Shown piece after piece: positions 8,625-16,745 of a stretch of DNA of 64,000 nucleotides. The translations under genes and the position numbers were made by a program. The notes beneath the pieces are model-generated. The model was not told the origin of the DNA, made no database searches, and saw nothing but the letters and a program-made list of their open reading frames with translations. Source of the stretch: Microbacterium sp. BK668 (GTDB taxonomy: Bacteria; Actinomycetota; Actinomycetes; Actinomycetales; Microbacteriaceae); contig NZ_SNWG01000002.1 in assembly GCF_004362195.1 (NCBI RefSeq), positions 248,001 through 312,000 on the forward strand, written 5' to 3'. Position 1 is the first letter of the stretch. Every line of letters starts with the position of its first letter.

Positions 8625-8668
8625 CGGATGCCCGTCCCTTCTCGCGAGGGGGCGGGCATCCGCTTTTC
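8625..8668 (+). terminator. Intrinsic terminator after pnp
   Basis: A 14-bp stem (8625-8638 with 8649-8662, one G-U pair) followed by CTTTTC. It is one of the few hairpins here with a clear U-tract. The stem contains the over-represented word GGATGCC/GGCATCC in both arms. Confidence 0.85.
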
Positions 8669-8866
8669 GGGATGCCCGTCCGCGCGCGGGAGACTGGGAG
8701 CGGTCCCCGCGGACTTCGTGATCAAAGCGTTATGCAATGTTCCCCGACAGGACGCCTCATTGGCGTGATCTGTCCGCTGTCTGGCCTACCCTCTAATTAC
8801 CGTGCCGGGGGGTGCGGAAGAAGTGATCACGAGATCTCCTCTAGGAATCCCGTGAGGGGGTGGCAC

Positions 8867-9907
8867 ATGTCTCTCTTCGGCGTTGACTCGAGCGTCTCCT
8901 CGGCGAGCCCCGAGACGCGTCCGGCCGCCCTTCCCGCATCCCACCCGTCGGCGCCCATCCCGGTGCAGGGTGCGCCGCTGGGCAGGAGCCTGCGCGTCCC
9001 GCTCGGCGAGTCGGGAGCCGACGTGTTCCCCCTCGTCCTCGGCGGCGCCGAGTTCGGCTGGAATGTCGACCTCGAGTCGAGCCACGACATCCTCGACGCC
9101 TACCTGGAGCTCGGCGGGAACGCGATCCACACCGCTGACAGCTTCTCCGGCGGACGCAGCGAGCACATTATCGGCCAATGGCTCTCGTCCCGGGGACTCC
9201 GCGACGAGACGGTGCTCACCGTCCGCATCGGCGGCCATCCCGACAACCCGGGTCTCGGACCGGTGAACCTCGTGCGTGCCGTCGAGGCGTCGCTCACCCG
9301 CCTCGGCACCGATCGGATCGACGTCCTCTACCTCGACGCCGTCGCCGACGGCACGACTGCCCTCGAAGAGACGCTCGCCACGGCCGAGTGGCTCATCGAC
9401 ACGGGCAAAGCCCTCGCCATCGGCGCGATGGGCTACACCGCCGCACAGCTCGTCGAAGCGCGGATCTTCGCCTCGGCGGGTTACCCGCGCATCACGGTGC
9501 TCGACGTGCCCTTCAACGTCCTCCGGCGCCACGAGTTCGACTCCGACCTGCGGCTGGTCGCGGGTGCGCAGGGCATGGCGGTCACGCCGTCGCACGCGCT
9601 CGAGCACGGGTTCCTGTCCGGCCGCCACCGCACGCGGATCCGAGGAAGCCTCTCCGTGCGCGGTGCGCAGCTCGCCGCCAGCCTCAACCGACGGGGCACC
9701 CGCACCCTGCGTGCGCTCGACGCGGTGGGCGCGGAGCTGGGCGTCCCCGACGCGGCGGTCGCCGTGGCGTGGCTCCTCGCCCAGAAGCTCGTGACGGCGC
9801 CCATCGTCAACGCGTACGCGCCTCAGCACGTCGAAGAGCTGGTGCAGGGCGTGGGCGTGCGCCTCAGCCGCTCGCAGCTGACCGACATCGCGCGCGCCTC
9901 GGAGTGA
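8867..9907 (+). CDS. Aldo/keto reductase family protein
   Basis: A 346-residue (alpha/beta)8 oxidoreductase. After a ~45-residue variable N-terminus come the family landmarks: LVLGGAEFGW (strand 1), a D-x-x-x-x-Y-like stretch in DILDAYLELGGNAIHTADSFSGGRSE, GTDRIDVLYLDAV, and the C-terminal VAVAWLLAQ-VTAPIVNAY cofactor segment. The usual catalytic Tyr in DTADxYG is replaced (HTADSFSGG), so it may be a divergent or inactive relative. Start ATG 8867 has GAGGGGG 6-12 nt upstream. The ~200-bp upstream region after the pnp terminator holds no other gene. The substrate cannot be inferred. Confidence 0.82.
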   Translation: MSLFGVDSSVSSASPETRPAALPASHPSAPIPVQGAPLGRSLRVPLGESGADVFPLVLGGAEFGWNVDLESSHDILDAYLELGGNAIHTADSFSGGRSEHIIGQWLSSRGLRDETVLTVRIGGHPDNPGLGPVNLVRAVEASLTRLGTDRIDVLYLDAVADGTTALEETLATAEWLIDTGKALAIGAMGYTAAQLVEARIFASAGYPRITVLDVPFNVLRRHEFDSDLRLVAGAQGMAVTPSHALEHGFLSGRHRTRIRGSLSVRGAQLAASLNRRGTRTLRALDAVGAELGVPDAAVAVAWLLAQKLVTAPIVNAYAPQHVEELVQGVGVRLSRSQLTDIARASE

Positions 9908-9989
9908 CCGACCCGGGTCCGCCCCGTCGCTGACGTAGGGTGGAAGGGCGCCGTTCCCGCGCACGCCGACCCCGACGAAGTGAGAGCCG

Positions 9990-10592
9990 TTGACGCACTA
10001 CCTGTACCTCGTGCGGCACGGCGAGCATCAGGATGCCGAGCACGGCCTCGTCGACGGTCCCCTCTCGCCGCGTGGCCGGCGCCAGGCATCCCTCATCGCG
10101 GACCGCCTGTCCGGCGTGCCTCTCGACGCGGTGTGGCACTCGCCGCTCGAGCGGGCGGCGCAGACCGCGCGCGCGGTCGCCGACCGGCTGCCGTCGGTCT
10201 CGCCCGAGCCGACCGCCCTCCTCTTCGACTGCGTGCCCACGGGCATGACGCCCGAGACCCCCGCGGTCTTCGAGCCGTTCTTCGGCGCGGTCACCGAGGC
10301 GGAGGTCGAGGCGGGGCGCGCGCAGATGTCCGACGCGGTGGGCGAGTTCCTGGCGCGGAAGACGGGCGAGGTGCACGAGCTCCTCATCACGCACAACTTC
10401 GTGATCGCATGGTTCGTCCGTGAGGTGCTCGGCGCGCCCGACTGGCGGTGGATGACGCTCAACCAGGCGCACTGCGGCCTCACGGTGCTCGCCCAGAAGC
10501 AGGGCCGGCCGTGGACCCTCGTGTCGCACAACGACCTCGCGCACCTGCCCGTCGAGCTGCGCACCGGGCTCCCCGACCAGTACCCCGTCTGA
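9990..10592 (+). CDS. Histidine phosphatase (phosphoglycerate mutase-like) family protein
   Basis: A 200-residue member of branch 1 of the histidine phosphatase superfamily. The catalytic motif RHGEH lies at residues 9-13 (LYLVRHGEHQDAEHG), the second arginine in SPLERAAQTARA (about 51-62), and the closing His in LLITHNFVIAWFV (about 131-143). Start is TTG at 9990; no better start keeps the LYLVRHGE N-terminus intact. Such enzymes dephosphorylate small metabolites or phospho-proteins; the substrate is open. It sits alone between the aldo/keto reductase and an oxidoreductase, all on the plus strand, possibly as a loose operon. Confidence 0.88.
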   Translation: MTHYLYLVRHGEHQDAEHGLVDGPLSPRGRRQASLIADRLSGVPLDAVWHSPLERAAQTARAVADRLPSVSPEPTALLFDCVPTGMTPETPAVFEPFFGAVTEAEVEAGRAQMSDAVGEFLARKTGEVHELLITHNFVIAWFVREVLGAPDWRWMTLNQAHCGLTVLAQKQGRPWTLVSHNDLAHLPVELRTGLPDQYPV

Positions 10593-10643
10593 ATCCGGTT
10601 CGTCCGGCCCTCGGTGCCATCCGGCGGGACGAGGATGGGACGC

Positions 10644-11603
10644 ATGGCTCAGCGGTGGATCGCGACGGATTTCGGAGACCTCGACGTGCTGCGGTTCGAG
10701 GAGTACGACCCCCCGGCTCCCGCTCCGGGTGAAGTGACCATCGCCGTGCGCGCCGCCGGCGTCAACCCGGCCGACTACAAGCACATCCGCGGCAGCCGCG
10801 CGCCCGGCGCCGCCGAGCCGCCCCTGCCGATCGGCTACGAGATCGCGGGCGTCGTGTCGGCGGTCGGCGGGCCGGATGCCGCAGGGGCTCCGACCCGGAT
10901 CGGGTCGGGCGAGGTCGCCGTGGGTGACGAGGTGCTCGCGTTCCGCGTCGCGGGCGGCTACGCGACCGAACTCACCGTCCCCGCGCCCGATGTCTTCCGC
11001 AAGCCCGACGATCTTCCGTTCCCGGAGGCGGCGAACCTCCTCCTCGCCGGCGCGACGGCGGCCGAGATGCTGCACGTGACGCGCGTGCGCGAGGGCGACA
11101 CCATCCTCGTGCACGGCGCCTCCGGAGCCGTCGGGGTCAGTGTGCTCCAGCAGGCGCGTCGGCTCGGCGCCCGGACGATCGGCACGTCGAGCAGGGCGAG
11201 CTTCGACACCGTCGAGCGCTTCGGCGGCACGCCGGTGGCGTACGGCGAGGGGCTCGGCGAGCGTGTCCGTGCCGCCGCCCCGGACGGCATCGCGGCTGCT
11301 CTGGACTGCGTCGGCACCGACGAGGCGATCGACGTCTCCCTCGGCCTCGTCGCCGACCGCTCGCGGCTCGTCACGATCGTCGCCGGCACGCGGGCGAAGG
11401 AGGCGGGGTTCGTGATCATCGGCGGTGCGATGCCCGCGAGCAAGGCCTACCGAGACGAGGTGCGCGCGGAGCTGGTGCGCCTCGCGGGCGCCGGGGAGCT
11501 CGTCGTGCCGATGGCGCGCACCTTCCCCCTCGCCGAAGCCGTGGCGGCACTCGAACTGGTTCGCACGGGGCATCCCGGCGGGAAGGTCGCGCTCATCCCG
11601 TAG
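10644..11603 (+). CDS. NADP-dependent zinc-free alcohol dehydrogenase / quinone oxidoreductase
   Basis: A 319-residue MDR-superfamily enzyme. N-terminal GroES-like domain: GVNPADYKHIRG (about 39-50) and GDEVLAF. Rossmann domain with the nucleotide motif LVHGASGAVGVSVLQ (about 156-170). The catalytic zinc ligands of true alcohol dehydrogenases are missing, so it belongs to the quinone-oxidoreductase branch using NADPH. Three ATG codons lie within 30 nt; 10644 is chosen because GAGG sits 9 nt before it and relatives begin MARRW-like (here MAQRWIATDFGDLDVL). The substrate is unknown; quinones or enones are usual. Confidence 0.88.
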   Translation: MAQRWIATDFGDLDVLRFEEYDPPAPAPGEVTIAVRAAGVNPADYKHIRGSRAPGAAEPPLPIGYEIAGVVSAVGGPDAAGAPTRIGSGEVAVGDEVLAFRVAGGYATELTVPAPDVFRKPDDLPFPEAANLLLAGATAAEMLHVTRVREGDTILVHGASGAVGVSVLQQARRLGARTIGTSSRASFDTVERFGGTPVAYGEGLGERVRAAAPDGIAAALDCVGTDEAIDVSLGLVADRSRLVTIVAGTRAKEAGFVIIGGAMPASKAYRDEVRAELVRLAGAGELVVPMARTFPLAEAVAALELVRTGHPGGKVALIP

Positions 11604-11626
11604 TGGCGGCGAGCCGGCCGCGGCTG

Positions 11627-12121
11627 CTACAGCGTCTCGCCGCCCTCTGCCGGCGCGAGGCGGAGTCCGTACCAGCGGGTCGCGTTGGGATTGTCGTTGT
11701 ACGGCTCGATCTCGCGGAAGCCCGCGCTCGCGTAGAGTCCGCCGGCGGCCTCGAGAGTGTGATGCGTGTCGAGCACGAGCTCGGCGGCATCCCATCTCCT
11801 CGCCCGCCGCTCCAGGTCGTCGAGCAGGAGGCGACCCCATCCGCGACCCCGCGTCTCGGGGCGCAGGTAAAGGTGCTTCACCTCGTAGCGGCCTCCGAGG
11901 GATCCGTCCGCGACGCGGCGGATGCCCCCGCAGCCCACCGCCAGCTCCGCGTCGTCGTAGAGCACGAGGAAGACCCCCTCCGGCGGGGTGAACGTCTCCA
12001 CCGACGGGAAGACCGTGGTGTACGCGTTGCCGGGGAAGCTCTGCGCGCGAAGGGCGAAGTACTCCGTGAGCAGCTCGCGGGCCACCGGGTCGTCCACCGG
12101 GACGGGGCGCAGTTCGACCAT
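11627..12121 (-). CDS. GNAT family N-acetyltransferase
   Basis: A 164-residue single-domain acetyltransferase. The acetyl-CoA pyrophosphate loop is seen in YLRPETRGRGWGRLLLDDLE (about 95-114), preceded by the strand AVGCGGIRRV and followed by ELVLDTHHTLEAAGGLYASAGF, the standard GNAT motifs A and B. The acceptor cannot be predicted. It is convergent with the oxidoreductase upstream and divergent from dapB, whose -10 lies 58 nt away. Start ATG 12121 gives a compact N-terminus MVELRPVPVDDP. Confidence 0.88.
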   Translation of the reverse strand: MVELRPVPVDDPVARELLTEYFALRAQSFPGNAYTTVFPSVETFTPPEGVFLVLYDDAELAVGCGGIRRVADGSLGGRYEVKHLYLRPETRGRGWGRLLLDDLERRARRWDAAELVLDTHHTLEAAGGLYASAGFREIEPYNDNPNATRWYGLRLAPAEGGETL

Positions 12122-12190
12122 GCCTCCGAGCCTACGGCGCCCGGGAAGCGCTCCGGCGGGACCGGCTCCCGTCGCATCTAGGCTGGACGC

Positions 12191-13003
12191 ATGACGACTC
12201 GCGTGGCCCTCGTGGGCGGCACCGGCAGGCTCGGCGGGATCATCCGCGAGGTGATCGAAGCGGAGGAGGGCTTCGAGCTCGTCGCGATCCTGTCTTCGCA
12301 GTCGGCGCTGTCGGATCTCGACGGTGCCGACCTCGTGGTCGACGCTTCCACCCCCGCCGTGTCCATCGACGTCGTCCGCGCCGCGATCGAGCGCGGCATC
12401 AACGTCCTCGTCGGCACGTCGGGCTGGTCCGCCGAGCGCATCGCCCTCATCCGGCCGCTGGTCAAGGCGGCGGGAACCGGCGCCGTCTTCATCCCCAACT
12501 TCTCGCTCGGGTCGGTCGTGGGGTCTGCGCTCGCGGCCGCGGCGGCCCCGTTCTTCCCGTCGATCGAGATCGTCGAAGCGCACCGGGAGACGAAGATCGA
12601 TTCGCCCAGCGGCACGGCGGTGCGCACGGCCGAGCTCATCGGCGCCGCCCGCGCTCAGGTCGGCCCGGTCGAGTCGCCCCACGTCGACCAGAGGGCCCGC
12701 GGGCAGCAGGTCGCCAGCGTGCCGATCCACTCTCTGCGCCGCCCGGGCGTGGTCGCACGTCAGGAGACGATCCTGTCGGGGCGGGGGGAGTCGCTCACGA
12801 TCGTCCACGACACGGTCGAACCCGCCCTCGCGTACGCCCCCGGCATCCGTCTCGCCCTCGCTGGCGCGCGTGCGGCGACGGGGGTGGTCGTGGGGCTGGA
12901 CAGCTTCCTCGACATCGGCCTGCGCGTGCCCGGCGCGGGCGACGACCGCCCGGTCGCGGAGGGCGACGTGCCGGGCCAGGTGGCGCGGGCCACGAGCGCG
13001 TGA
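12191..13003 (+). CDS. dapB: 4-hydroxy-tetrahydrodipicolinate reductase
   Basis: A 270-residue reductase making tetrahydrodipicolinate in the diaminopimelate/lysine pathway. The dinucleotide loop is GGTGRLGG (9-16) and the catalytic segment EAHRETKIDSPSGTAV keeps the first His and the Lys of the E. coli HHRxK motif, with the second His replaced by Arg; SGTA binds substrate. The C-terminus GLDSFLDIGLRVPG is typical. TAGGCT at 12179-12184 lies six bases before the ATG, so the mRNA is probably leaderless; no Shine-Dalgarno is seen. It overlaps the next gene by 4 nt (GTGA). dapA and dapF lie elsewhere in this window. Confidence 0.93.
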   Translation: MTTRVALVGGTGRLGGIIREVIEAEEGFELVAILSSQSALSDLDGADLVVDASTPAVSIDVVRAAIERGINVLVGTSGWSAERIALIRPLVKAAGTGAVFIPNFSLGSVVGSALAAAAAPFFPSIEIVEAHRETKIDSPSGTAVRTAELIGAARAQVGPVESPHVDQRARGQQVASVPIHSLRRPGVVARQETILSGRGESLTIVHDTVEPALAYAPGIRLALAGARAATGVVVGLDSFLDIGLRVPGAGDDRPVAEGDVPGQVARATSA

Positions 13004-13452
13004 GGGCCCGCATCGGCGTCGCCGTCATGGCGGTGCTGCTCGCGCTCTACATCGCCCTCGTCGCTCAACGGGGCTGGTTCCTGATCGCAAGCGGCGACCC
13101 GATCGCCGTGGCCATGGGCGTCGCTCTCTTCGTGCTTCCGCTGCTCGCCGTGTGGGCGCTGGGTCGCGAGCTCTGGTTCGGCGTGCGGGCAGAGCAGCTC
13201 GGGCGGCGGCTCGAGACGGAGGGCGGCCTCCCCGACCAGGAGGTGGGTGTGCGCCCGAGCGGGCGCGTCGTGCGCGCCGACGGCAACGCCGTCTTCCCGG
13301 CGTTCCGGGCGGACGTCGAGGCGCATCCCGAGGACTGGCGCGCGTGGTACCGGCTGGGCCTCGCCTACGACAGCGCGGGCGACCGGCGCCGCGCCCGCGA
13401 ATCGGTCCGCAAGGCGATCGCGCTCGAAGCGGCCGAACGCAAGCGGGGCTAG
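13000..13452 (+). CDS. Membrane protein with a TPR-like C-terminal helix pair
   Basis: A 150-residue protein starting at GTG 13000, overlapping the dapB stop by 4 nt and thus coupled to it. Two membrane helices are evident (about 5-25 and 33-55: LLALYIALVAQRGWFLIAS and IAVAMGVALFVLPLLAVWAL). The soluble tail ends WRAWYRLGLAYDSAGDRRRARESVRKAIALEA, which has the residue pattern of one tetratricopeptide repeat (W4-G8-Y11-A20-P-less variant). Function unknown; protein-protein contact at the membrane is likely from the TPR. Its stop shares CTAG with the convergent downstream gene. Confidence 0.8.
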   Translation: MRARIGVAVMAVLLALYIALVAQRGWFLIASGDPIAVAMGVALFVLPLLAVWALGRELWFGVRAEQLGRRLETEGGLPDQEVGVRPSGRVVRADGNAVFPAFRADVEAHPEDWRAWYRLGLAYDSAGDRRRARESVRKAIALEAAERKRG

Positions 13453-14375
13453 CTCGCCGACGCGGGAGTGGACGAGCGAGCGGCCGGAACGGCCGCCGCC
13501 ACCGCTTCTTCGACGGTCGCGTGGGCGAAGGAGAAGCCGGATGCCTCGAGCACGCGCGGCCGCACGTCGGCGTCGGTCGTGAGCAGGGCCTCGGTCGCGT
13601 CGCGGCCGAGCACGAGCCGGATGGCCCCGACGGGAGCGCGCAGCAGGAACGGGCGGTTGAGCCGCCGGGCGAGCGCGAAGCCGAGATCGTTCGCGTGCGC
13701 CGGCGTCGGCCCTGTGAGATTGACGGGGCCGTCGATCCCGCGCGCGATGATGTGGCGGATCGCGGCGATCTCATCGTCGAGCGAGATCCACGGCCAGATC
13801 TGCGTTCCTCGGCCGATCGGCCCGCTCACCCCCAGCTTCGTGAGGAGGATGAGCGGCTTGAGCACGGCATCGGGGTGCACGAGCGGCGCGGTGCGAAGGA
13901 GCGCGACGCGCGCCTGCGGTCCGGCCGAGCGGGCGGCATCCTCCCATTCGCCGCACAGGTCCGCGAGGAAGGACTCCCCGCGCGGGGAGTCCTCCGTCAC
14001 CGTGCCGCGGGGAGCCGAGCCGTAGTAGCCGACCGCCGAGGCCGAGACGAAGGCCGGGGCATCCGCTCCGAGCTCCCGGACGGCGCGGGCGATCGTCTGC
14101 GTCGGGGTGATGCGCGACCACACGAGGGTGTGCTTGTACGACGACGTCCAGGGGAAGCGCCCGATGCTCGCGCCGTTGAGTCCCACGACCGCGTCGGCGC
14201 CCTCCAGCACGGCAGGATCGAGGGGCGAGGCGTCGGTCAGCCATTCCACCTCGTCGGACGTCTCGGCGGGCCGTCGTACCAGCGTCGTGACCGCCACGCC
14301 GTCGCCGCGGAGACTCTCGACGAGCGTCGATCCGATGAGGCCGGACGCCCCCGCGACGACGACGCGGCGCGGCAT
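13449..14375 (-). CDS. TIGR01777-type NAD(P)-binding epimerase-like protein
   Basis: A 308-residue extended-SDR fold protein of the TIGR01777 family (relatives: YfcH/SULA). Rossmann motif VVVAGASGLIGSTLVESL (4-21), then GADAVVGLNGASIG, the family stretch SRITPTQTIARAVRE, SASAVGYYGSAPRG with the YY-G catalytic region, and the C-terminal FLLRAPVGAIRLVLG (DUF1731-like). Start ATG 14375 has GGGGAAGAG just upstream and yields the clean Rossmann N-terminus. Enzymatic role of the family is not established. It lies 20 bp after the OsmC gene on the same strand, so the two are probably co-transcribed. Confidence 0.88.
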   Translation of the reverse strand: MPRRVVVAGASGLIGSTLVESLRGDGVAVTTLVRRPAETSDEVEWLTDASPLDPAVLEGADAVVGLNGASIGRFPWTSSYKHTLVWSRITPTQTIARAVRELGADAPAFVSASAVGYYGSAPRGTVTEDSPRGESFLADLCGEWEDAARSAGPQARVALLRTAPLVHPDAVLKPLILLTKLGVSGPIGRGTQIWPWISLDDEIAAIRHIIARGIDGPVNLTGPTPAHANDLGFALARRLNRPFLLRAPVGAIRLVLGRDATEALLTTDADVRPRVLEASGFSFAHATVEEAVAAAVPAARSSTPASAS

Positions 14376-14394
14376 CCGCTCTTCCCCGGAGGGA

Positions 14395-14820
14395 TCAGGC
14401 AAGCGACGCCTCGATGGTGATCTCGATGCCGGCGAGCGCCTGCGAGACCGGGCAGTTCGTCTTGGCGTCCTCGGCGATCCGGGCGAAGTCCTCGGGGCTG
14501 AGGCCCGGGACGACGGCTTCCACGTTGAGGTGGCTGCCGGTGATCCCCTTGCCGGGGATGAACGTGACCGAGGCGGTCGTCTCGATGCTCTCAGGCGGAG
14601 TGCCGTTCTGCGTCAGCTCGTTCGAGAAGGCCATGCTGAAGCACGACGAGTGCGCCGCGGCGATGAGCTCCTCAGGGGTCGTCACGGAGGTCGAGCCCTC
14701 GCTGCGGGCCTTCCAGTTGACGGGGAAGGGGCCCTGGTTGGAGCTCTCGAGGGCGATCTCGCCCGATCCCTCCGTGAGGCTTCCCTTCCACGAGGTGCTG
14801 GCTTCGCTCGTAACGCTCAT
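14395..14820 (-). CDS. OsmC/OsmE-type organic hydroperoxide peroxiredoxin
   Basis: A 141-residue OsmC-family thiol peroxidase that reduces organic hydroperoxides. The two redox cysteines are Cys60 (AAHSSCFSMAF) and Cys123 (KTNCPVSQAL), the expected spacing, with the catalytic Arg in NWKARSEG. TPEELIAAAHSSC and the N-terminal SWKGSLTEGSG are hallmark OsmC sequence. It leads a two-gene unit with the TIGR01777 gene. Whether it is OsmC or Ohr type cannot be separated firmly; the motif style and short N-terminus favour OsmC. Confidence 0.92.
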   Translation of the reverse strand: MSVTSEASTSWKGSLTEGSGEIALESSNQGPFPVNWKARSEGSTSVTTPEELIAAAHSSCFSMAFSNELTQNGTPPESIETTASVTFIPGKGITGSHLNVEAVVPGLSPEDFARIAEDAKTNCPVSQALAGIEITIEASLA

Positions 14821-14939
14821 CGTGTCCTCCGTGTCGCGGTCGCGGGCCTCGTCGAAGCCCTTCGGTCAGCCTAACGGCGCCGTCCATGCGAGGGAACGGA
14901 TTCGACCCCCGAGCGGTGCGCGCGGCCGCGACCCTCGCG

Positions 14940-15479
14940 TCACACGGCGGCCGGGCGAGCGCGGCCGACGATCCCGAAGCGCTGAAGCAGCAGGTAGAGC
15001 TGGCAGCCGAGGCAGAGTCCGAAGGCCGCGTTCAGGAACGTCGCGACGAACGCGGCCGCGGCGGCGATCGGCAGCGCCCACGGGACGCCCAGGAGCTGGA
15101 GCACGAGGCCGATCGCGACCACGAACAGGCCGACGCCCTGCGCGAAGCGCGGAGGGCGGGGATCCTCGAGCTCGGTGGCAGGCGTCAGCCGGGGCTGCAC
15201 GACCCGGCGGTACAGCACGCCCCACGGCGCCGTGCGCGGCGAGAGGACGCCCCACAGGAAGAGCAGCGCCGTGACGAGGAGGAGCAGGAACGCGGGATCG
15301 AGAACGCGCTGAGCGAGGGATGCCTTTGCCAGCGCCCACGTGCCGTCGGCGTCGCGCTGCGTCGGCAGGCCCGTGAGACCCAGGAAGAGGTCGACGAGGA
15401 GCAGCAGGGCGGTGATGCCCGCCGCGAAGCGGGGCCCGCGGGGATCGATCCCGGTGCGGCGGTCAGGCGTGGCGGACAT
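14940..15479 (-). CDS. DUF4395 family membrane protein with CxxC
   Basis: A 179-residue protein with four predicted membrane helices (about 18-36, 60-80, 113-131, 136-155) ending in GLCLGCQLYLLLQRFG, where Cys156 and Cys159 form a CxxC at the membrane face. This is the DUF4395 layout. It overlaps the upstream thioredoxin-like gene by 17 bp, so the two are coupled. Known DUF4395 genes often neighbour thioredoxins; a role in passing electrons across or along the membrane is plausible but unproven. Confidence 0.85.
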   Translation of the reverse strand: MSATPDRRTGIDPRGPRFAAGITALLLLVDLFLGLTGLPTQRDADGTWALAKASLAQRVLDPAFLLLLVTALLFLWGVLSPRTAPWGVLYRRVVQPRLTPATELEDPRPPRFAQGVGLFVVAIGLVLQLLGVPWALPIAAAAAFVATFLNAAFGLCLGCQLYLLLQRFGIVGRARPAAV

Positions 15480-15906
15480 CGGCTTCCTCCGTCAGGCGAT
15501 TGAGCTCGAGTTCGACCACGTCTCGGCTCGGTATGCCCCCGAATCGGGTCTGGATCACGCCGTCGCGATCGAGGATGAGGGTCGTCGGCGTCTGCATCAC
15601 GTGGAAGTGCCGCGCGATGTCGGGACGGTGGGTCAGATCGATGTCGAGGTGACGCACTCCCGGACGCGAGTCCGCAACCGACGACAGCGTGCGGTGGACG
15701 CCGGGGCATCGCGCGCACAGTTCCGTGCTGAACTGCAGGAGGGTCGCCGTCTCACCCAGTGCGTCGGCGCCCAGACGCTCCGGCTGGACCACCTCGTGCG
15801 GGATGTGGCGCTGCGGCCGGTTCTGCTGCCAGCGCAGGTACAGGCCGACGGCGACGGTGGCTGTGAGCAGCACAGCCAGTACGATCGTCGCCCCCAGCAG
15901 ATCCAT
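15463..15906 (-). CDS. Membrane-anchored thioredoxin-like protein (CARC active site)
   Basis: A 147-residue protein with one N-terminal membrane helix (about 5-24, LGATIVLAVLLTATVAVGLYL) and a thioredoxin fold. The active site is CARC (Cys64-Cys67) in QFSTELCARCPGVHRTL; the cis-Pro is in HVMQTPTTLILD (about 105-116). CARC instead of CGPC implies an altered redox potential. It is transcribed with and overlaps the DUF4395 gene carrying a second CxxC. Which side of the membrane the domain faces is uncertain: a signal-anchor would place it outside. Confidence 0.88.
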   Translation of the reverse strand: MDLLGATIVLAVLLTATVAVGLYLRWQQNRPQRHIPHEVVQPERLGADALGETATLLQFSTELCARCPGVHRTLSSVADSRPGVRHLDIDLTHRPDIARHFHVMQTPTTLILDRDGVIQTRFGGIPSRDVVELELNRLTEEADVRHA

Positions 15907-16001
15907 GACAGGACAGCGTAACCCTTTTCAGCTGAATGGATCCCGACCGCGGCGAATGTGACCTGCGGCCCGTAACAGATGGCACTGGGTAGGGTGGCAG
16001 C

Positions 16002-16745
16002 GTGAGCGACGCCGCAGACACCCCCGAGATCGAATTCCGCAGCGACGTGACGGTGGAGCTGGTGCGGGCCAGCGCCGCCGATTCGGACGTGCTCTTCGCG
16101 GCCCGGGTCTCGACGCAGGGGGAGCAGACACTGGATGCCGCGGCCTCGGGCGCCGAGGCATCCGGTCGCGATCGCGGTCTCATCAACTACCTGATGCGCG
16201 ACCGGCACGGCTCGCCGTTCGAGCACAACTCGATGACGTTCTACGTCCAGGCGCCCATCTTCGTCTTCCGCGAGTTCATGCGCCACCGCATCGCCTCGTA
16301 CAACGAGGAGTCCGGCCGCTACCGGGAGCTGCGCCCCGTCTTCTACGTCCCGGCGCGCGAGCGCAATCTCGTGCAGGTCGGCAAGCCCGGCGCGTACGAG
16401 TTCCTCCCCGGAACCGACGCGCAGCACGACCTCGTCGACAGCGCGACCCGCGCGGCCTCCGTCCAGGCGTTCGAGGCGTATCAGCGCATGCTGGAGGCAG
16501 GGGTGGCCCGCGAGGTGGCGCGCATCGTGCTTCCGCTCAACATCTACTCGTCGATGTACGTCACGCTCAACGCGCGGTCCCTCATGAACTTCCTGTCGCT
16601 TCGCACGAGGGTGGAGGGCACCCACTTCCCGTCATTCCCGCAGCGGGAGATCGAGATGTGCGCCGAGAGGATGGAGGCGTTCTGGCGGGAGCGGATGCCC
16701 CTCACCCACGCCGCATTCAACGCCAACGGCCGCGTCGCTCCGTGA
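16002..16745 (+). CDS. thyX: FAD-dependent thymidylate synthase
   Basis: ThyX (247 aa) makes dTMP from dUMP using methylenetetrahydrofolate, NADPH and FAD. The signature RHRxxSxNExSxR is present as RHRIASYNEESGR (94-106), and the C-terminal SLRTRVEGTHFPSFPQREI is typical. Start GTG 16002 is preceded at six bases by TAGGGT (15990-15995), suggesting a leaderless transcript. It overlaps the following SDR gene by 4 nt (GTGA) and heads the conserved thyX-dapA-rnj order of actinobacteria. Confidence 0.96.
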   Translation: MSDAADTPEIEFRSDVTVELVRASAADSDVLFAARVSTQGEQTLDAAASGAEASGRDRGLINYLMRDRHGSPFEHNSMTFYVQAPIFVFREFMRHRIASYNEESGRYRELRPVFYVPARERNLVQVGKPGAYEFLPGTDAQHDLVDSATRAASVQAFEAYQRMLEAGVAREVARIVLPLNIYSSMYVTLNARSLMNFLSLRTRVEGTHFPSFPQREIEMCAERMEAFWRERMPLTHAAFNANGRVAP

